Shown here: positions 27,301 to 34,248 of the stretch, in pieces
How the letters are laid out: each line of letters begins with the position of its first letter
How positions within the stretch are numbered: position 1 is the stretch's first letter
Assembly: GCA_934320655.1 (NCBI GenBank)
Contig: CAKRFN010000007.1
Coordinates: forward strand, 62,001 to 126,000
DNA length: 64,000 bases
DNA from: an uncultured Eubacterium sp.
GTDB lineage: Bacteria > Bacillota > Clostridia > Lachnospirales > Lachnospiraceae
Reading direction: 5' to 3'
Program-made: the position numbers and the translations under genes
Notes under the pieces: generated by a model
Told to the model about the DNA's origin: nothing
What the model saw: the letters and a program-made list of their open reading frames with translations, nothing else
Databases searched by the model: none

Positions 27301-27562
27301 CACGTACCTTGTTGCCGTCCTTTCTTGCTTTATCCGCATATTCGCTTAACAAGTCGCCTATGCTTTCACGGACGATTCTCTCTTCAAGCTCCTCACCACT
27401 CTCCAGATGACCATCATATTTTATCTGTTGCCTCGATCGCATCGCTCTTCTCTTGCGGATTCTTTCGATCTCATCTCCTGTCTCACCAAGTTCTTTGATA
27501 AAATCCAACTGTGCTCTTTTCCCCGATGATACATTTGTCGGTGTTTTCATTTTTTCGGGCAT
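24374..27562 (-). CDS. 1062-residue protein with a permuted papain-like (H...NC) domain
   Basis: A large, charged, soluble protein without signal peptide. Residues 1-340 are helical and lysine/glutamate-rich. At about 370-475 it carries an ordered set of residues seen in circularly permuted NlpC/P60 or LRAT-like thiol hydrolases: GHSFIRMV (H375), GFWPLY, an Arg/Tyr-rich strand, then YNCTSFAADIAKEAG (C461). Histidine before cysteine is the permuted order. Peptidase, amidase or acyltransferase chemistry is possible; no substrate can be named. Residues 480-1062 are helical and unrecognised. It is the first gene of the nine-gene run and begins behind AAAGGAGAATGCACAT. It resembles a large toxin- or effector-like protein (inference). 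Confidence 0.75.
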   Translation of the reverse strand: MPEKMKTPTNVSSGKRAQLDFIKELGETGDEIERIRKRRAMRSRQQIKYDGHLESGEELEERIVRESIGDLLSEYADKARKDGNKVRVSGALFKFNHSQIGRFGQKTISKKKEAGTIFASLDKEDQKTLYFDPFQSLAGTDAVNRAKKSNNEQLLQDLIQRVNTNEQLVSESDFEKKYLTDEGKKAALLGWMRNKYGNKEYETVNLTEVAQEEQPLSDAAEDQIASGELQQDDGHVKTESEKKYEESIKKLAQAFGLQYDSAKGFTPDYPVMDGMESPNEFEAVVAVEPPTDVYVDYNKLLTEKKPFLFSGWRKKPDYVKILDTVMKKSAAYGEIVSKGEADAAALNVKYNPDLDPNVMLLRAQILHGIEDEQGHSFIRMVAKTDGNAYSSYSFGFWPLYTTPGTGAVTVGVVRNPDPYHDDPGIIERRFSISYANYLRAAAKIRGVVGSGRSYSFLGYNCTSFAADIAKEAGVPIKDKDSSETMQTFRYRSARIDSPYSLAKFVRAANKQKDLSKEVYARESALENEMDARVKAGLENLSFIEQTDRDAFNTIKDLIEAEKNYSQNGQVKPQPETGKGGRVVKDDVKRFVENAALAGYMDSLTQNRLFQFVCESYGMEAEKDKVALQILDSVINYADVKLETVDQLMDQEVDLDTKAEEQQNATGLTYQDSDSDKISRKRKFRNAKRRELMNQAFGYRTVSEFLKEVVTNPEVLADTIEKIADAAGTAEQTKDTIYDIGYKNIGQYFIGIRQKVAPAAAEHGIFDERVFSKSRLDFVIRGNLYYQEQLRNMGIVGADKDAYEEKLLSEIIRYVVEQKDKGYIFRQKNTDRQTAGLVNVVNATDQFRKLSMLLSDDEVMNQIINTCRSEDKLKTAVNNGLKMPETSETQTVRKTQMTPETREQVTGSYAVGSYDFRDVYNSFGAFDRIGLLETAMESFRDAILLPIYYSYLPEKRGSIDSFLSMNSAIEDYKLPLLVSALADNFIGAGNYLSNWNGRLDADQDTFFKTFFEEAFGLSESDKHLFRDQETTEQNRDRWENNKDGIRDRFEGMRACLKDLQIYV

Positions 27563-27584
27563 ATGTGCATTCTCCTTTTGCTTG

Positions 27585-27597
27585 ACTGTCTGACAGT
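27585..27597 (-). promoter_or_regulatory. 13-base palindrome upstream of the nine-gene run
   Basis: ACTGTCTGACAGT is a perfect 6-1-6 inverted repeat 22 bases before the start codon of the 1062-residue protein. A TATAAT-like -10 lies further upstream (around 27640). A repressor site is possible; no regulator is assigned. Confidence 0.3.
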
Positions 27598-27680
27598 TTT
27601 CAATGCTCTCGGCTCATGGTCCGAAGTTATACTTCTTATTATACATAATAATGCGGACAAAAGTTAGACATTTTTTGTAT

Positions 27681-27733
27681 GATCAGGAATTTCCTATCAA
27701 ATAAAAAGGAGTGCAGTCCATCAACCACACCCC
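27681..27733 (-). terminator. asd terminator with palindromic tail motif
   Basis: On the minus strand GGGGTG pairs (one G-U) with CACTCC, followed by TTTTTATTTGATAGGAAATTCC. The tail is the first copy of a motif that also follows stems at 32.9 and 34.8 kb. Confidence 0.6.
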
Positions 27734-27751
27734 TGTGAAATCACATCTTTT

Positions 27752-28837
27752 TTATTTTTTCGTGATAAATCCCTGTGCCTTTAATGTCTCTGCACACAGT
27801 ACTGCTCCACCTGCCGCGCCACGCAGTGTATTGTGTGACAGTCCGACAAACTTCCAGTCATAAACGCTGTCCTCTCTCAGACGTCCGATGCTGACACCCA
27901 TACCACCTTCATAGTCTACATCCAGTGTTACCTGCGGACGGTTGTCCTCCTCAAGATACTGGATGAACTGCTTCGGAGCACTCGGAAGACCTAACTCCTG
28001 CGGGATTCCCTTGAACTCTACCAGCTTCCGGATCAACTGCTCCTTGGTCGGGTTCTTTTTGAATTTGACAAATACGGCTGCCGTATGTCCGTTGAGTACC
28101 GGTACACGGATGCACTGGCAGGTGATCACCGGTGTGTCCGCAGGTACGATCACTCCGTCCTTTACCTCGCCCCATACACGAAGCGGCTCTTTCTCACTCT
28201 TTTCTTCCTCGCCGCCGATATACGGAATAATATTTCCCTCCATCTCAGGCCAATCCTTAAAGGTCTTTCCTGCGCCTGAGATCGCCTGATAAGTCGTAGC
28301 GACAACCTCATACGGCTCGAACTCTTTCCATGCAGTGAGTGCCGGTGTATAGCTCTGGATGGAGCAGTTCGGCTTTACTGCGATGAATCCGCGCGTGGTT
28401 CCGAGACGCTTCTTCTGTGACTCGATGACTGCAAAATGGTCTGCGTTGATCTCCGGGATGACCATCGGTACATCCGGTGTCCAGCGGTGTGCACTGTTGT
28501 TGGATACAACCGGAGTCTCTGTCTTGGCATATGCTTCCTCGATTGCCTTGATCTCATCCTTTGTCATATCTACGGCACTGAATACAAAATCCACTTCAGA
28601 AGCGACTGCCTCTACCTCATTGACATTTTTAACAACGATATTTTTGACTGCTTCCGGCATCGGAGTCGTCATCTTCCAACGTCCACCGACTGCCTGCTCA
28701 TAAGTCTGTCCTGCACTACGGGGGCTGGCTGCGATCGTAGTCACCTCAAACCAGGGATGATTCTCTAAAATAGAAATGAAACGCTGTCCGACCATTCCTG
28801 TTCCGCCTAAAATACCTACTTTTAATTTCTCACTCAT
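27752..28837 (-). CDS. asd: Aspartate-semialdehyde dehydrogenase
   Basis: This 361-residue NADP-dependent enzyme reduces aspartyl phosphate to aspartate semialdehyde, the branch point to lysine, diaminopimelate, threonine and methionine. The N-terminal dinucleotide loop is VGILGGTGMVGQRF. The catalytic cysteine is in AVKPNCSIQS, and GHTAAVFVKF is the C-terminal histidine region. The length and the SNNSAHRW and KPNCSIQS segments place it in the archaeal/fungal-like branch of the family, also common in Clostridia. It has its own promoter candidate (28949-28977) after argH and a terminator. An AAAAGGAGATTAGCGAGA ribosome site precedes the ATG. Confidence 0.95.
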   Translation of the reverse strand: MSEKLKVGILGGTGMVGQRFISILENHPWFEVTTIAASPRSAGQTYEQAVGGRWKMTTPMPEAVKNIVVKNVNEVEAVASEVDFVFSAVDMTKDEIKAIEEAYAKTETPVVSNNSAHRWTPDVPMVIPEINADHFAVIESQKKRLGTTRGFIAVKPNCSIQSYTPALTAWKEFEPYEVVATTYQAISGAGKTFKDWPEMEGNIIPYIGGEEEKSEKEPLRVWGEVKDGVIVPADTPVITCQCIRVPVLNGHTAAVFVKFKKNPTKEQLIRKLVEFKGIPQELGLPSAPKQFIQYLEEDNRPQVTLDVDYEGGMGVSIGRLREDSVYDWKFVGLSHNTLRGAAGGAVLCAETLKAQGFITKK

Positions 28838-28948
28838 TTCTCGCTAATCTCCTTTTGATCTGTGACCACGCCTCTTGTCCTCTGTCGTCTGCCGCAGATT
28901 TTTTCTTATTTATTGTCCGTCTGTCGCGAACATCTGTGTTTCTTGTAT

Positions 28949-28977
28949 ATACTAATACAACTTGCACAAAAAATCAA
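28949..28977 (-). promoter_or_regulatory. Promoter candidate for asd
   Basis: On the minus strand TTGATT (28977-28972) and TAGTAT (28954-28949) have a 17-base spacer. They lie between the argH stop and the asd start. The roughly 110-base leader that follows shows no riboswitch fold I recognise. Confidence 0.45.
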
Positions 28978-28985
28978 CCATAAAA

Positions 28986-30395
28986 TTATCTAATTTTACA
29001 GTCCTCATCGATCGTCCAGTCCTCGGCAAGATATTCCTTTTCGATCTCAATGACCTTTTTCATTGCCTCCTGTCCGGGCGCACCGATCGTCAGACGCTTG
29101 CTGACACACGTCTCCATAGAGATCGCATCATAGATATCCTGCTCGAATACCGGACAGATCGCTTTCAGCTCATCGAGTGACAACTCATCGATCGCCTTGT
29201 TCTGCTCTATGCAATATAATACGAGCCTGCCGATGATACCGTGTGCGTCACGGAACGGTACACCGTGATTTACCAGATAGTCTGCGGCGTCTGTTGCATT
29301 CGTAAATCCACCATTTGCAGATGCATACATGCGCTCCTTGTTGAATTTCATCGTAGCGAGCATGCCGTGAAACAGTGCGATGCAGCCCTTGACTGTATCC
29401 ATCGCGTCAAAGGACAGCTCCTTATCCTCCTGCATATCTTTGTTATAAGCCAGCGGAATGCCCTTCATCGTCGTGAGCAGGCTCATCAGTGCACCATACA
29501 CGCGGCCGGTCTTGCCTCTGACGAGTTCTGCGATATCAGGATTTTTCTTCTGCGGCATGATCGAGCTGCCGGTGCTGTAGGCATCATCGATCTCGACAAA
29601 CTGGTACTCATTGGAATTCCAGATGATGACCTCCTCGCAGAAACGTGACAGATGCATCATGATCGTCGCACACGCTGATAAGTATTCGATCAGATAATCA
29701 CGGTCAGATACTCCGTCCATACTGTTTAACGTCGGTCCATAAAAGCCCATCAGCTCCGCAGTCAGATCCCGGTCTAACGGATACGTCGTACCTGCCAGCG
29801 CACCGGAGCCGAGCGGACAGTAATTCATGCGTACAAAAATATCATGCATTCTCTGGCGGTCGCGCTTGAACATCTCAAAATATGCGCCCATATGATGCGC
29901 CAAAGTGATCGGCTGTGCTTTCTGCAAATGCGTAAAGCCCGGCATAATCGTATCGACATGCTCCTCCATGAGTTTTAAAATAGTCTCTAACAGTTCTTTT
30001 AACAGATCATCTGTCTCTAATACCTGCAGTCTGGTATACAGACGCATATCAAGCGCTACCTGATCGTTACGACTGCGTCCGGTATGGAGTTTTTTGCCGA
30101 CATCACCGAGACGGTCGATCAGCGTCGCCTCCACAAAGCTGTGGATATCCTCATATTTGTCACTGATCTCCAATGTGCCGTTCTCTACGTCTGCCCTGAT
30201 CTGGCACAGGCAGTCAACGATCTGATCGGACTCTTCCTTTGTGAGAATGCCCTGTCTGCCGAGCATAATCACATGTGCGATACTGCCCTCGATGTCCTGC
30301 TTATAAAACTTCTGGTCAAAACCGATGGATGCGTTGAAATTGTATACCAGTTGATCTGTCTCTTTTGTGAAGCGTCCGCCCCATAATTGTGCCAT
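28986..30395 (-). CDS. argH: Argininosuccinate lyase
   Basis: A 469-residue enzyme that splits argininosuccinate into arginine and fumarate, the last step of arginine synthesis. The fumarase-superfamily signature is GSSIMPQKKNPD, the N-terminus is MAQLWGGRFTKETD, and HTGRSRNDQVALD is the second conserved region. The ATG at 30395 has AAAGGAG nine bases upstream; a longer frame to 30449 has none. No argG is adjacent, which is unusual because argG and argH are often together. A weak ARG-box-like sequence lies upstream, and argR is encoded at 41.4 kb. Confidence 0.95.
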   Translation of the reverse strand: MAQLWGGRFTKETDQLVYNFNASIGFDQKFYKQDIEGSIAHVIMLGRQGILTKEESDQIVDCLCQIRADVENGTLEISDKYEDIHSFVEATLIDRLGDVGKKLHTGRSRNDQVALDMRLYTRLQVLETDDLLKELLETILKLMEEHVDTIMPGFTHLQKAQPITLAHHMGAYFEMFKRDRQRMHDIFVRMNYCPLGSGALAGTTYPLDRDLTAELMGFYGPTLNSMDGVSDRDYLIEYLSACATIMMHLSRFCEEVIIWNSNEYQFVEIDDAYSTGSSIMPQKKNPDIAELVRGKTGRVYGALMSLLTTMKGIPLAYNKDMQEDKELSFDAMDTVKGCIALFHGMLATMKFNKERMYASANGGFTNATDAADYLVNHGVPFRDAHGIIGRLVLYCIEQNKAIDELSLDELKAICPVFEQDIYDAISMETCVSKRLTIGAPGQEAMKKVIEIEKEYLAEDWTIDEDCKIR

Positions 30396-30420
30396 AATTA
30401 TTTTCTCCTTTATGCTTTGT

Positions 30421-30434
30421 GTATGTAATTCATA
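30421..30434 (-). promoter_or_regulatory. Weak ARG-box-like site upstream of argH
   Basis: The minus strand reads TATGAATTACATAC about 25 bases before the argH start. One half (TGAAT) fits the arginine-repressor box and the other only partly. Offered because an ArgR gene is in the window. Confidence 0.25.
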
Positions 30435-30466
30435 TCCGTCCGCCGCCAATGCAATGCCATAGAAGG

Positions 30467-31126
30467 CTACGGACAGTTACCATCATCCGAGCACCCGCCA
30501 TGCCGCTCCCGGTATGAATATACGCAGCCGCAGTAGTCCTGCCGGTACATGCCATATTCTTTTGAAAGCTCTGTGGAACGTTTGTACCCGTTTTTCTTCT
30601 TAAAATCAGAACACAGGTAGGCGACTCCCAGTTCTGCCCCGATGCGCTGTCCGATCTCATTTAACTTTTCTGCATTTTTGAGTGGACTGATACTGAGTGT
30701 CGTTGTAAAGTAATCAAAGCCTTTTTCGCGTGCGAGTTCTCCTGCCTCCCTCAAACGCAGTTCATAACAGCGGAAGCACCGCCCGCCTCCCTCCGGAAGC
30801 TGTTCGAGCCCTTTTGCTATCTCATAAAAACGCGCGGTATCATAGTCGCCCTCAAGAAAACTGATCGGATACTTTGCCGGAAACCGGCGGATAAACTCCT
30901 GCTGCTCACGCACCCGCATCCGGTATTCTTCCTCCGGATAGATATTGGGATTGTAGTAAAAGACCGTGATGCAAAAATATTGCGACAAATATTCTAATAC
31001 ATAACTGCTGCACGGTGCGCAGCAGCTGTGCAGTAACAGCGCCGGTGCCATGCCGCTGCGCGCGGTCTGCGCCTCTACCTGTTCCAATGTCTGCTCCAGC
31101 ACCTGCTGATAATTGATCCTGTTCAC
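30467..31126 (-). CDS. queH: Epoxyqueuosine reductase QueH
   Basis: A 219-residue protein of the QueH (DUF208, COG1636) family. It reduces epoxyqueuosine to queuosine in tRNA, the last step of that wobble-base modification, and is a non-homologous alternative to QueG. Metal-ligand cysteines are visible in the family order: LLHSCCAPCSSYVLEYL near residue 34, RCFRCYELRL near 136 and DYCGCVYSYRER near 198. The length is typical. It lies 71 bases upstream of argH on the same strand but need not be co-regulated. Other queuosine genes are not in the window. Confidence 0.92.
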   Translation of the reverse strand: MNRINYQQVLEQTLEQVEAQTARSGMAPALLLHSCCAPCSSYVLEYLSQYFCITVFYYNPNIYPEEEYRMRVREQQEFIRRFPAKYPISFLEGDYDTARFYEIAKGLEQLPEGGGRCFRCYELRLREAGELAREKGFDYFTTTLSISPLKNAEKLNEIGQRIGAELGVAYLCSDFKKKNGYKRSTELSKEYGMYRQDYCGCVYSYRERHGGCSDDGNCP

Positions 31127-31274
31127 TGCTCTGCTCCTTGTGATACGCTCATGCGTTTAGACTGTATTCTGCTATATTCTATCTGATTTTGCGGGGAATT
31201 TCAATAGACCGCACGAAGGAACCCGATTCTTTTTCCGACATAAAATAGAACTATAGATAGAAAAAACACGGAGC

Positions 31275-32033
31275 ATGAAATACGCTATGCAAAATATATT
31301 AGAATTCCACGAAGTCGACTACGCCTACCATTCGATGGACGGCGAAGTCCCTGCCCTCGAAAATATCAATTTCACGGTAGGCGAGGAAGAATTTCTCGTC
31401 ATTGTAGGTCCGAGCGGTTGTGGAAAATCCACGCTGCTCGATCTCATTTTCGGACTGTTGCAGCCGGAACACGGGTCTGTCATCGGCGATCCAGACGCCG
31501 TCGGCTACATGCTGCAAAAGGATCACCTGTTCGGCTGGCGCACCATCGAAAAAAATATCCTGCTCGGACTGGAGATCCAGCACCGGCTCACGCCGGACAC
31601 GCGCGCCTACGCCACAGAGCTGTTAAAGAAATACGGTCTGTACGAATTCCGGAAAAAGCGCCCGAGTGAGCTCTCCGGCGGCATGCGCCAGCGCGCTGCC
31701 CTGATCCGCACGCTTGTCACCAGACCGCAGCTGCTTCTGCTCGATGAACCGTTTTCCGCACTGGACTACCAGACCAGACTTAATGTGGCAGACGACATCG
31801 GCAGCATCATACGCAGTGAAAAAAAATCTGCAATCCTCGTGACACACGATCTGTCCGAGGCAATCAGCATGGGCGACCGGATACTGATCTTATCCGCACG
31901 CCCCGGCACCGTCATCCGCACAATCGATCTCGATTTTGACCCGGCACTCAGCTCGATCGAACGCCGCGAGACCGATGCTTTTAAACAATATTTCAGCGAA
32001 CTTTGGAAGGAGATGAATCAGCTTGTACCATAA
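31275..32033 (+). CDS. ABC transporter ATPase (SsuB/TauB/ThiZ type)
   Basis: A 252-residue nucleotide-binding subunit with Walker A GPSGCGKSTLLD, Q-loop, signature LSGGMRQRAALIRTL, Walker B LLLLDEPFSALD and H-loop LVTHDLSEA. It resembles the ATPases of importers for nitrate, sulfonate, taurine or thiamine precursors, so the substrate cannot be fixed. The start is uncertain: the ATG at 31275 has GGAG only one base away, while the internal ATG at 31287 is further from it. Its end overlaps the permease gene by 11 bases. No substrate-binding protein gene adjoins the pair, which is unusual for this class. Confidence 0.9.
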   Translation: MKYAMQNILEFHEVDYAYHSMDGEVPALENINFTVGEEEFLVIVGPSGCGKSTLLDLIFGLLQPEHGSVIGDPDAVGYMLQKDHLFGWRTIEKNILLGLEIQHRLTPDTRAYATELLKKYGLYEFRKKRPSELSGGMRQRAALIRTLVTRPQLLLLDEPFSALDYQTRLNVADDIGSIIRSEKKSAILVTHDLSEAISMGDRILILSARPGTVIRTIDLDFDPALSSIERRETDAFKQYFSELWKEMNQLVP

Positions 32034-32820
32034 AAACCTCTCTGCTCAGGAGCTCTATGTCCGCCGGCAGAAGCATACAAAAATCGTGATCCGCGTCGTG
32101 CAGCTTGCGATCCTGTTTTCCTTTCTGATCCTCTGGGAGGTCAGCGCCTCCTTCGGCTGGATCGACTCGTTTATTTTCAGCAGTCCGTCAAAGCTGTACA
32201 TCTGCTTTCGCTCACTGCTCGCAAGCGGCGACCTCACCGGACATATCGGCATCACACTGTTAGAAACACTGGTCAGCTTTGCACTGGTCATACTTACAAC
32301 ACTCGTTATCACCGTGCTGCTATGGCTGAACAAACCGCTCTCAAAAATCATCGAACCGTATCTGGTCGTGCTCAACAGCCTGCCAAAATCGGCGCTGGCA
32401 CCGCTACTGATCGTATGGCTCGGTGCCAACTATAAGACGATTATCCTCACCGGTATGTCTGTCGCGATCTTCGGCTCGATCCTGAACCTCTACACCGGAT
32501 TTATGGAGACATCGCCAGATAAGATCAAACTGATCCGCGCGCTCCACGGAAATACCGCACACGTGCTGTTCAAGGTCGTACTGCCCGCCAACATCCCGAA
32601 CCTGTTTTCCATTATGAAGGTCAACATCGGGCTGTGCCTTGTCGGTGTTATCATCGGTGAGTTCATCGGCTCAAAACAGGGACTCGGCTACATGATCATC
32701 TACGGCAGTCAGGTATTCAAGCTCGACTGGATCATCCTCTCGATCCTGATCCTGTGCGTGATCGCGATGCTGCTCTACTTTTTACTCGGACGGCTGGAAA
32801 AACAGTTTGTCAGGGAATAG
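32023..32820 (+). CDS. ABC transporter permease (SsuC/ThiX type)
   Basis: A 265-residue inner-membrane protein with six hydrophobic segments and a binding-protein-dependent transport domain. The EAA-like loop is the region around LIRALHGNTAHVLFKVVLPANIP, typical of SsuC/TauC-like permeases. It pairs with the ATPase encoded just upstream (11-base overlap). The cognate solute-binding lipoprotein is not found downstream; the next 200 bases hold only hairpins. The binding protein must be encoded elsewhere or has been lost. Confidence 0.9.
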   Translation: MYHKNLSAQELYVRRQKHTKIVIRVVQLAILFSFLILWEVSASFGWIDSFIFSSPSKLYICFRSLLASGDLTGHIGITLLETLVSFALVILTTLVITVLLWLNKPLSKIIEPYLVVLNSLPKSALAPLLIVWLGANYKTIILTGMSVAIFGSILNLYTGFMETSPDKIKLIRALHGNTAHVLFKVVLPANIPNLFSIMKVNIGLCLVGVIIGEFIGSKQGLGYMIIYGSQVFKLDWIILSILILCVIAMLLYFLLGRLEKQFVRE

Positions 32821-32840
32821 CATTTCCTGCCGCATGAAAA

Positions 32841-32985
32841 AGAATCCTGCTTGCAGGATTCTCCGCCTGCGGCGGGTCGCTTCTGCGACATACTTCCCAA
32901 CCGCCGCAGTGCGATCCTCGCGGAGCGTTTTATGTGATAGGAATTTCCTATCACATAAAGAATTCCCCTGTGCTGTGCACAGGGG
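32841..32985. repeat. Structured intergenic element: nested hairpins and a 31-base palindrome
   Basis: In order: a hairpin AGAATCCTGC/GCAGGATTCT (32841-32862); an outer stem CTCCGC (32861-32866)/GCGGAG (32920-32925) enclosing CTGCGGCGG/CCGCCGCAG (32867-32875/32901-32909) and GTCGC/GCGAC; a perfect palindrome TTTATGTGATAGGAA-T-TTCCTATCACATAAA (32929-32959); and a hairpin CCCCTGTG/CACAGGGG (32965-32985). The palindrome sits between two stems, so each strand reads stem then TTTATGTGATAGG. This probably ends both the ABC genes (plus) and the secreted-protein gene (minus). The palindrome motif recurs at 27.7 and 34.8 kb. Confidence 0.75.
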
Positions 32986-33033
32986 AAAGACTACTGCATC
33001 ATTGGTAACTGTTCCGTACCTTCACAGTTACGG

Positions 33034-33426
33034 TTATTTTTTCTTATAGGTTCCGGAATATGTTGGATCTGTGACAACAATCTTTTGTACGTGTTCCACT
33101 GTCCAGACATCGCCCTGATACCAGATGCACATACAAAAATTCATATCATCTGACCAATACACACTCGGATCGTTTCCGGGTGATGAAATATCGGAAAATG
33201 TTTTGGATTTCTTTCCTTTTTTGAAGGTTACTTTTGTTGCCTCACCGGACTTCTTATCAAATGTCACCTTGACGGTATATTTTTTCCCATTGACATCTGA
33301 TTTACCCTTGAGTGTGACGACTGTTGTCCTGCCGGCAGCCTGCGCCTGCACAGGTGTAAATACGCTAAGCAGCAAGCATACTGCCAGCCCGAATGCGATG
33401 ATCCGTCTGAAAGTTGTTTTACTCAT
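33034..33426 (-). CDS. Small secreted protein, lysine-rich
   Basis: A 130-residue protein with a clear Sec signal peptide (about residues 1-31; hydrophobic core IIAFGLAVCLLLSVFT, cleavage after AQA). The mature part is about 100 residues, rich in lysine, threonine and valine, and probably a small beta-sandwich. Two cysteines lie close together (NFCMCIW). I recognise no family. A similar signal peptide occurs on the secreted protein at 54.7 kb. It lies 17 bases after the membrane protein gene at 33444 and is probably co-transcribed with it. The GAGGAACAATTAAA stretch serves as ribosome site. Confidence 0.75.
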   Translation of the reverse strand: MSKTTFRRIIAFGLAVCLLLSVFTPVQAQAAGRTTVVTLKGKSDVNGKKYTVKVTFDKKSGEATKVTFKKGKKSKTFSDISSPGNDPSVYWSDDMNFCMCIWYQGDVWTVEHVQKIVVTDPTYSGTYKKK

Positions 33427-33443
33427 TTTAATTGTTCCTCCTA

Positions 33444-33914
33444 TTATATTGTTTTCTGCGCCCGGGCAACCATGCCCATGCGCTGAAGAATCTCCAATAC
33501 AACGATCGCTGCCACATAGATCACGGCTGCGAGCACCATCAGCAGCACCTGTGACACACAGAAACCGACAACCACATCAGCAACAACCACACAGGCGTGC
33601 AGCCAGACCGGATTCTGGTCTAAGAGTACGCCGATCGCCACCTGAATCACCAGTGTCACACAAACGATCACCGGTACGACCTTGCAGGCAAATACGCCGA
33701 GCAGAACATATCCGAGTGCGAGTGCGGCAAATAATACGAGCAGTGCGATACTTTTCTTTTTGGAATCCCACGCTGCGATCGCCGAGATGCTCGCCTGCTC
33801 CGCTTTTTTGCGCTCAGAGCGCTGCTTGGCGGACGAAACGACAAACTCCTGTATTTCTTCTATTCCATGTTCACCATGTTCCCCTTGTTCACGCTTTTCC
33901 TGTTCACTCATCAT
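33444..33914 (-). CDS. Small membrane protein, charged N-terminus
   Basis: A 156-residue protein starting MMSEQEKREQGEHGEHG. The first 60 residues are hydrophilic and helical, and about four hydrophobic segments follow (IALLVLFAALALGYVLLGVF onward). Start choice: GAAAGGATTAG lies just before the ATG pair at 33914/33911, and the frame extends upstream to 33965 without a ribosome site. Family not recognised. It precedes the small secreted protein gene on the same strand. Confidence 0.7.
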   Translation of the reverse strand: MMSEQEKREQGEHGEHGIEEIQEFVVSSAKQRSERKKAEQASISAIAAWDSKKKSIALLVLFAALALGYVLLGVFACKVVPVIVCVTLVIQVAIGVLLDQNPVWLHACVVVADVVVGFCVSQVLLMVLAAVIYVAAIVVLEILQRMGMVARAQKTI

Positions 33915-34025
33915 TCTAATCCTTTCAAAGCCGCAGTTTTGCCCCGCAGCCCTGATCCTTTCCATAGATTCGCAATGATTATATCAATTATTTTAAATAA
34001 ACACAACATTTTCGTAAAAAAACTG

Positions 34026-34054
34026 TTGCAAAAATTCAAAAGTATCGTTATAAT
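34026..34054 (+). promoter_or_regulatory. Promoter of tRNA-Thr
   Basis: TTGCAA (34026) and a perfect TATAAT (34049) are separated by 17 bases. They lie 35 bases upstream of the mature tRNA. Confidence 0.8.
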
Positions 34055-34088
34055 GCTAAAGGTGATGTGTTTCAGACACAACGCATAA

Positions 34089-34161
<73 letters not shown>

Positions 34162-34167
34162 TTCGAT

Positions 34168-34203
34168 AACTATTCTAGGCTCCGGTTTAGAATAGTTTTT
34201 TTA
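34168..34203 (+). terminator. Terminator of tRNA-Thr
   Basis: Perfect ten-base arms AACTATTCTA/TAGAATAGTT with a ten-base loop are followed by a run of T, seven bases after the tRNA. Confidence 0.9.
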
Positions 34204-34248
34204 TATTATCACAGTCTTTTATTTTGTTGATTTCGGGAGGAAACTATC

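Noticed and set aside
20833..27562. Extracellular contractile injection system locus, suggested by the AAA+ ATPase and a large effector-like protein
   Set aside because: No sheath, tube, baseplate or spike gene is in the window, and the ATPase class also occurs outside such loci. Kept only as a hint in the findings.
12951..27562. Integrative conjugative element, suggested by topB and Q-rich proteins
   Set aside because: No integrase, relaxase, coupling protein, conjugation gene or att repeats; flanks are ordinary core genes.
28838..28948. Lysine riboswitch in the asd leader
   Set aside because: The leader is about 110 bases and shows neither the five-helix layout nor a terminator before the gene.
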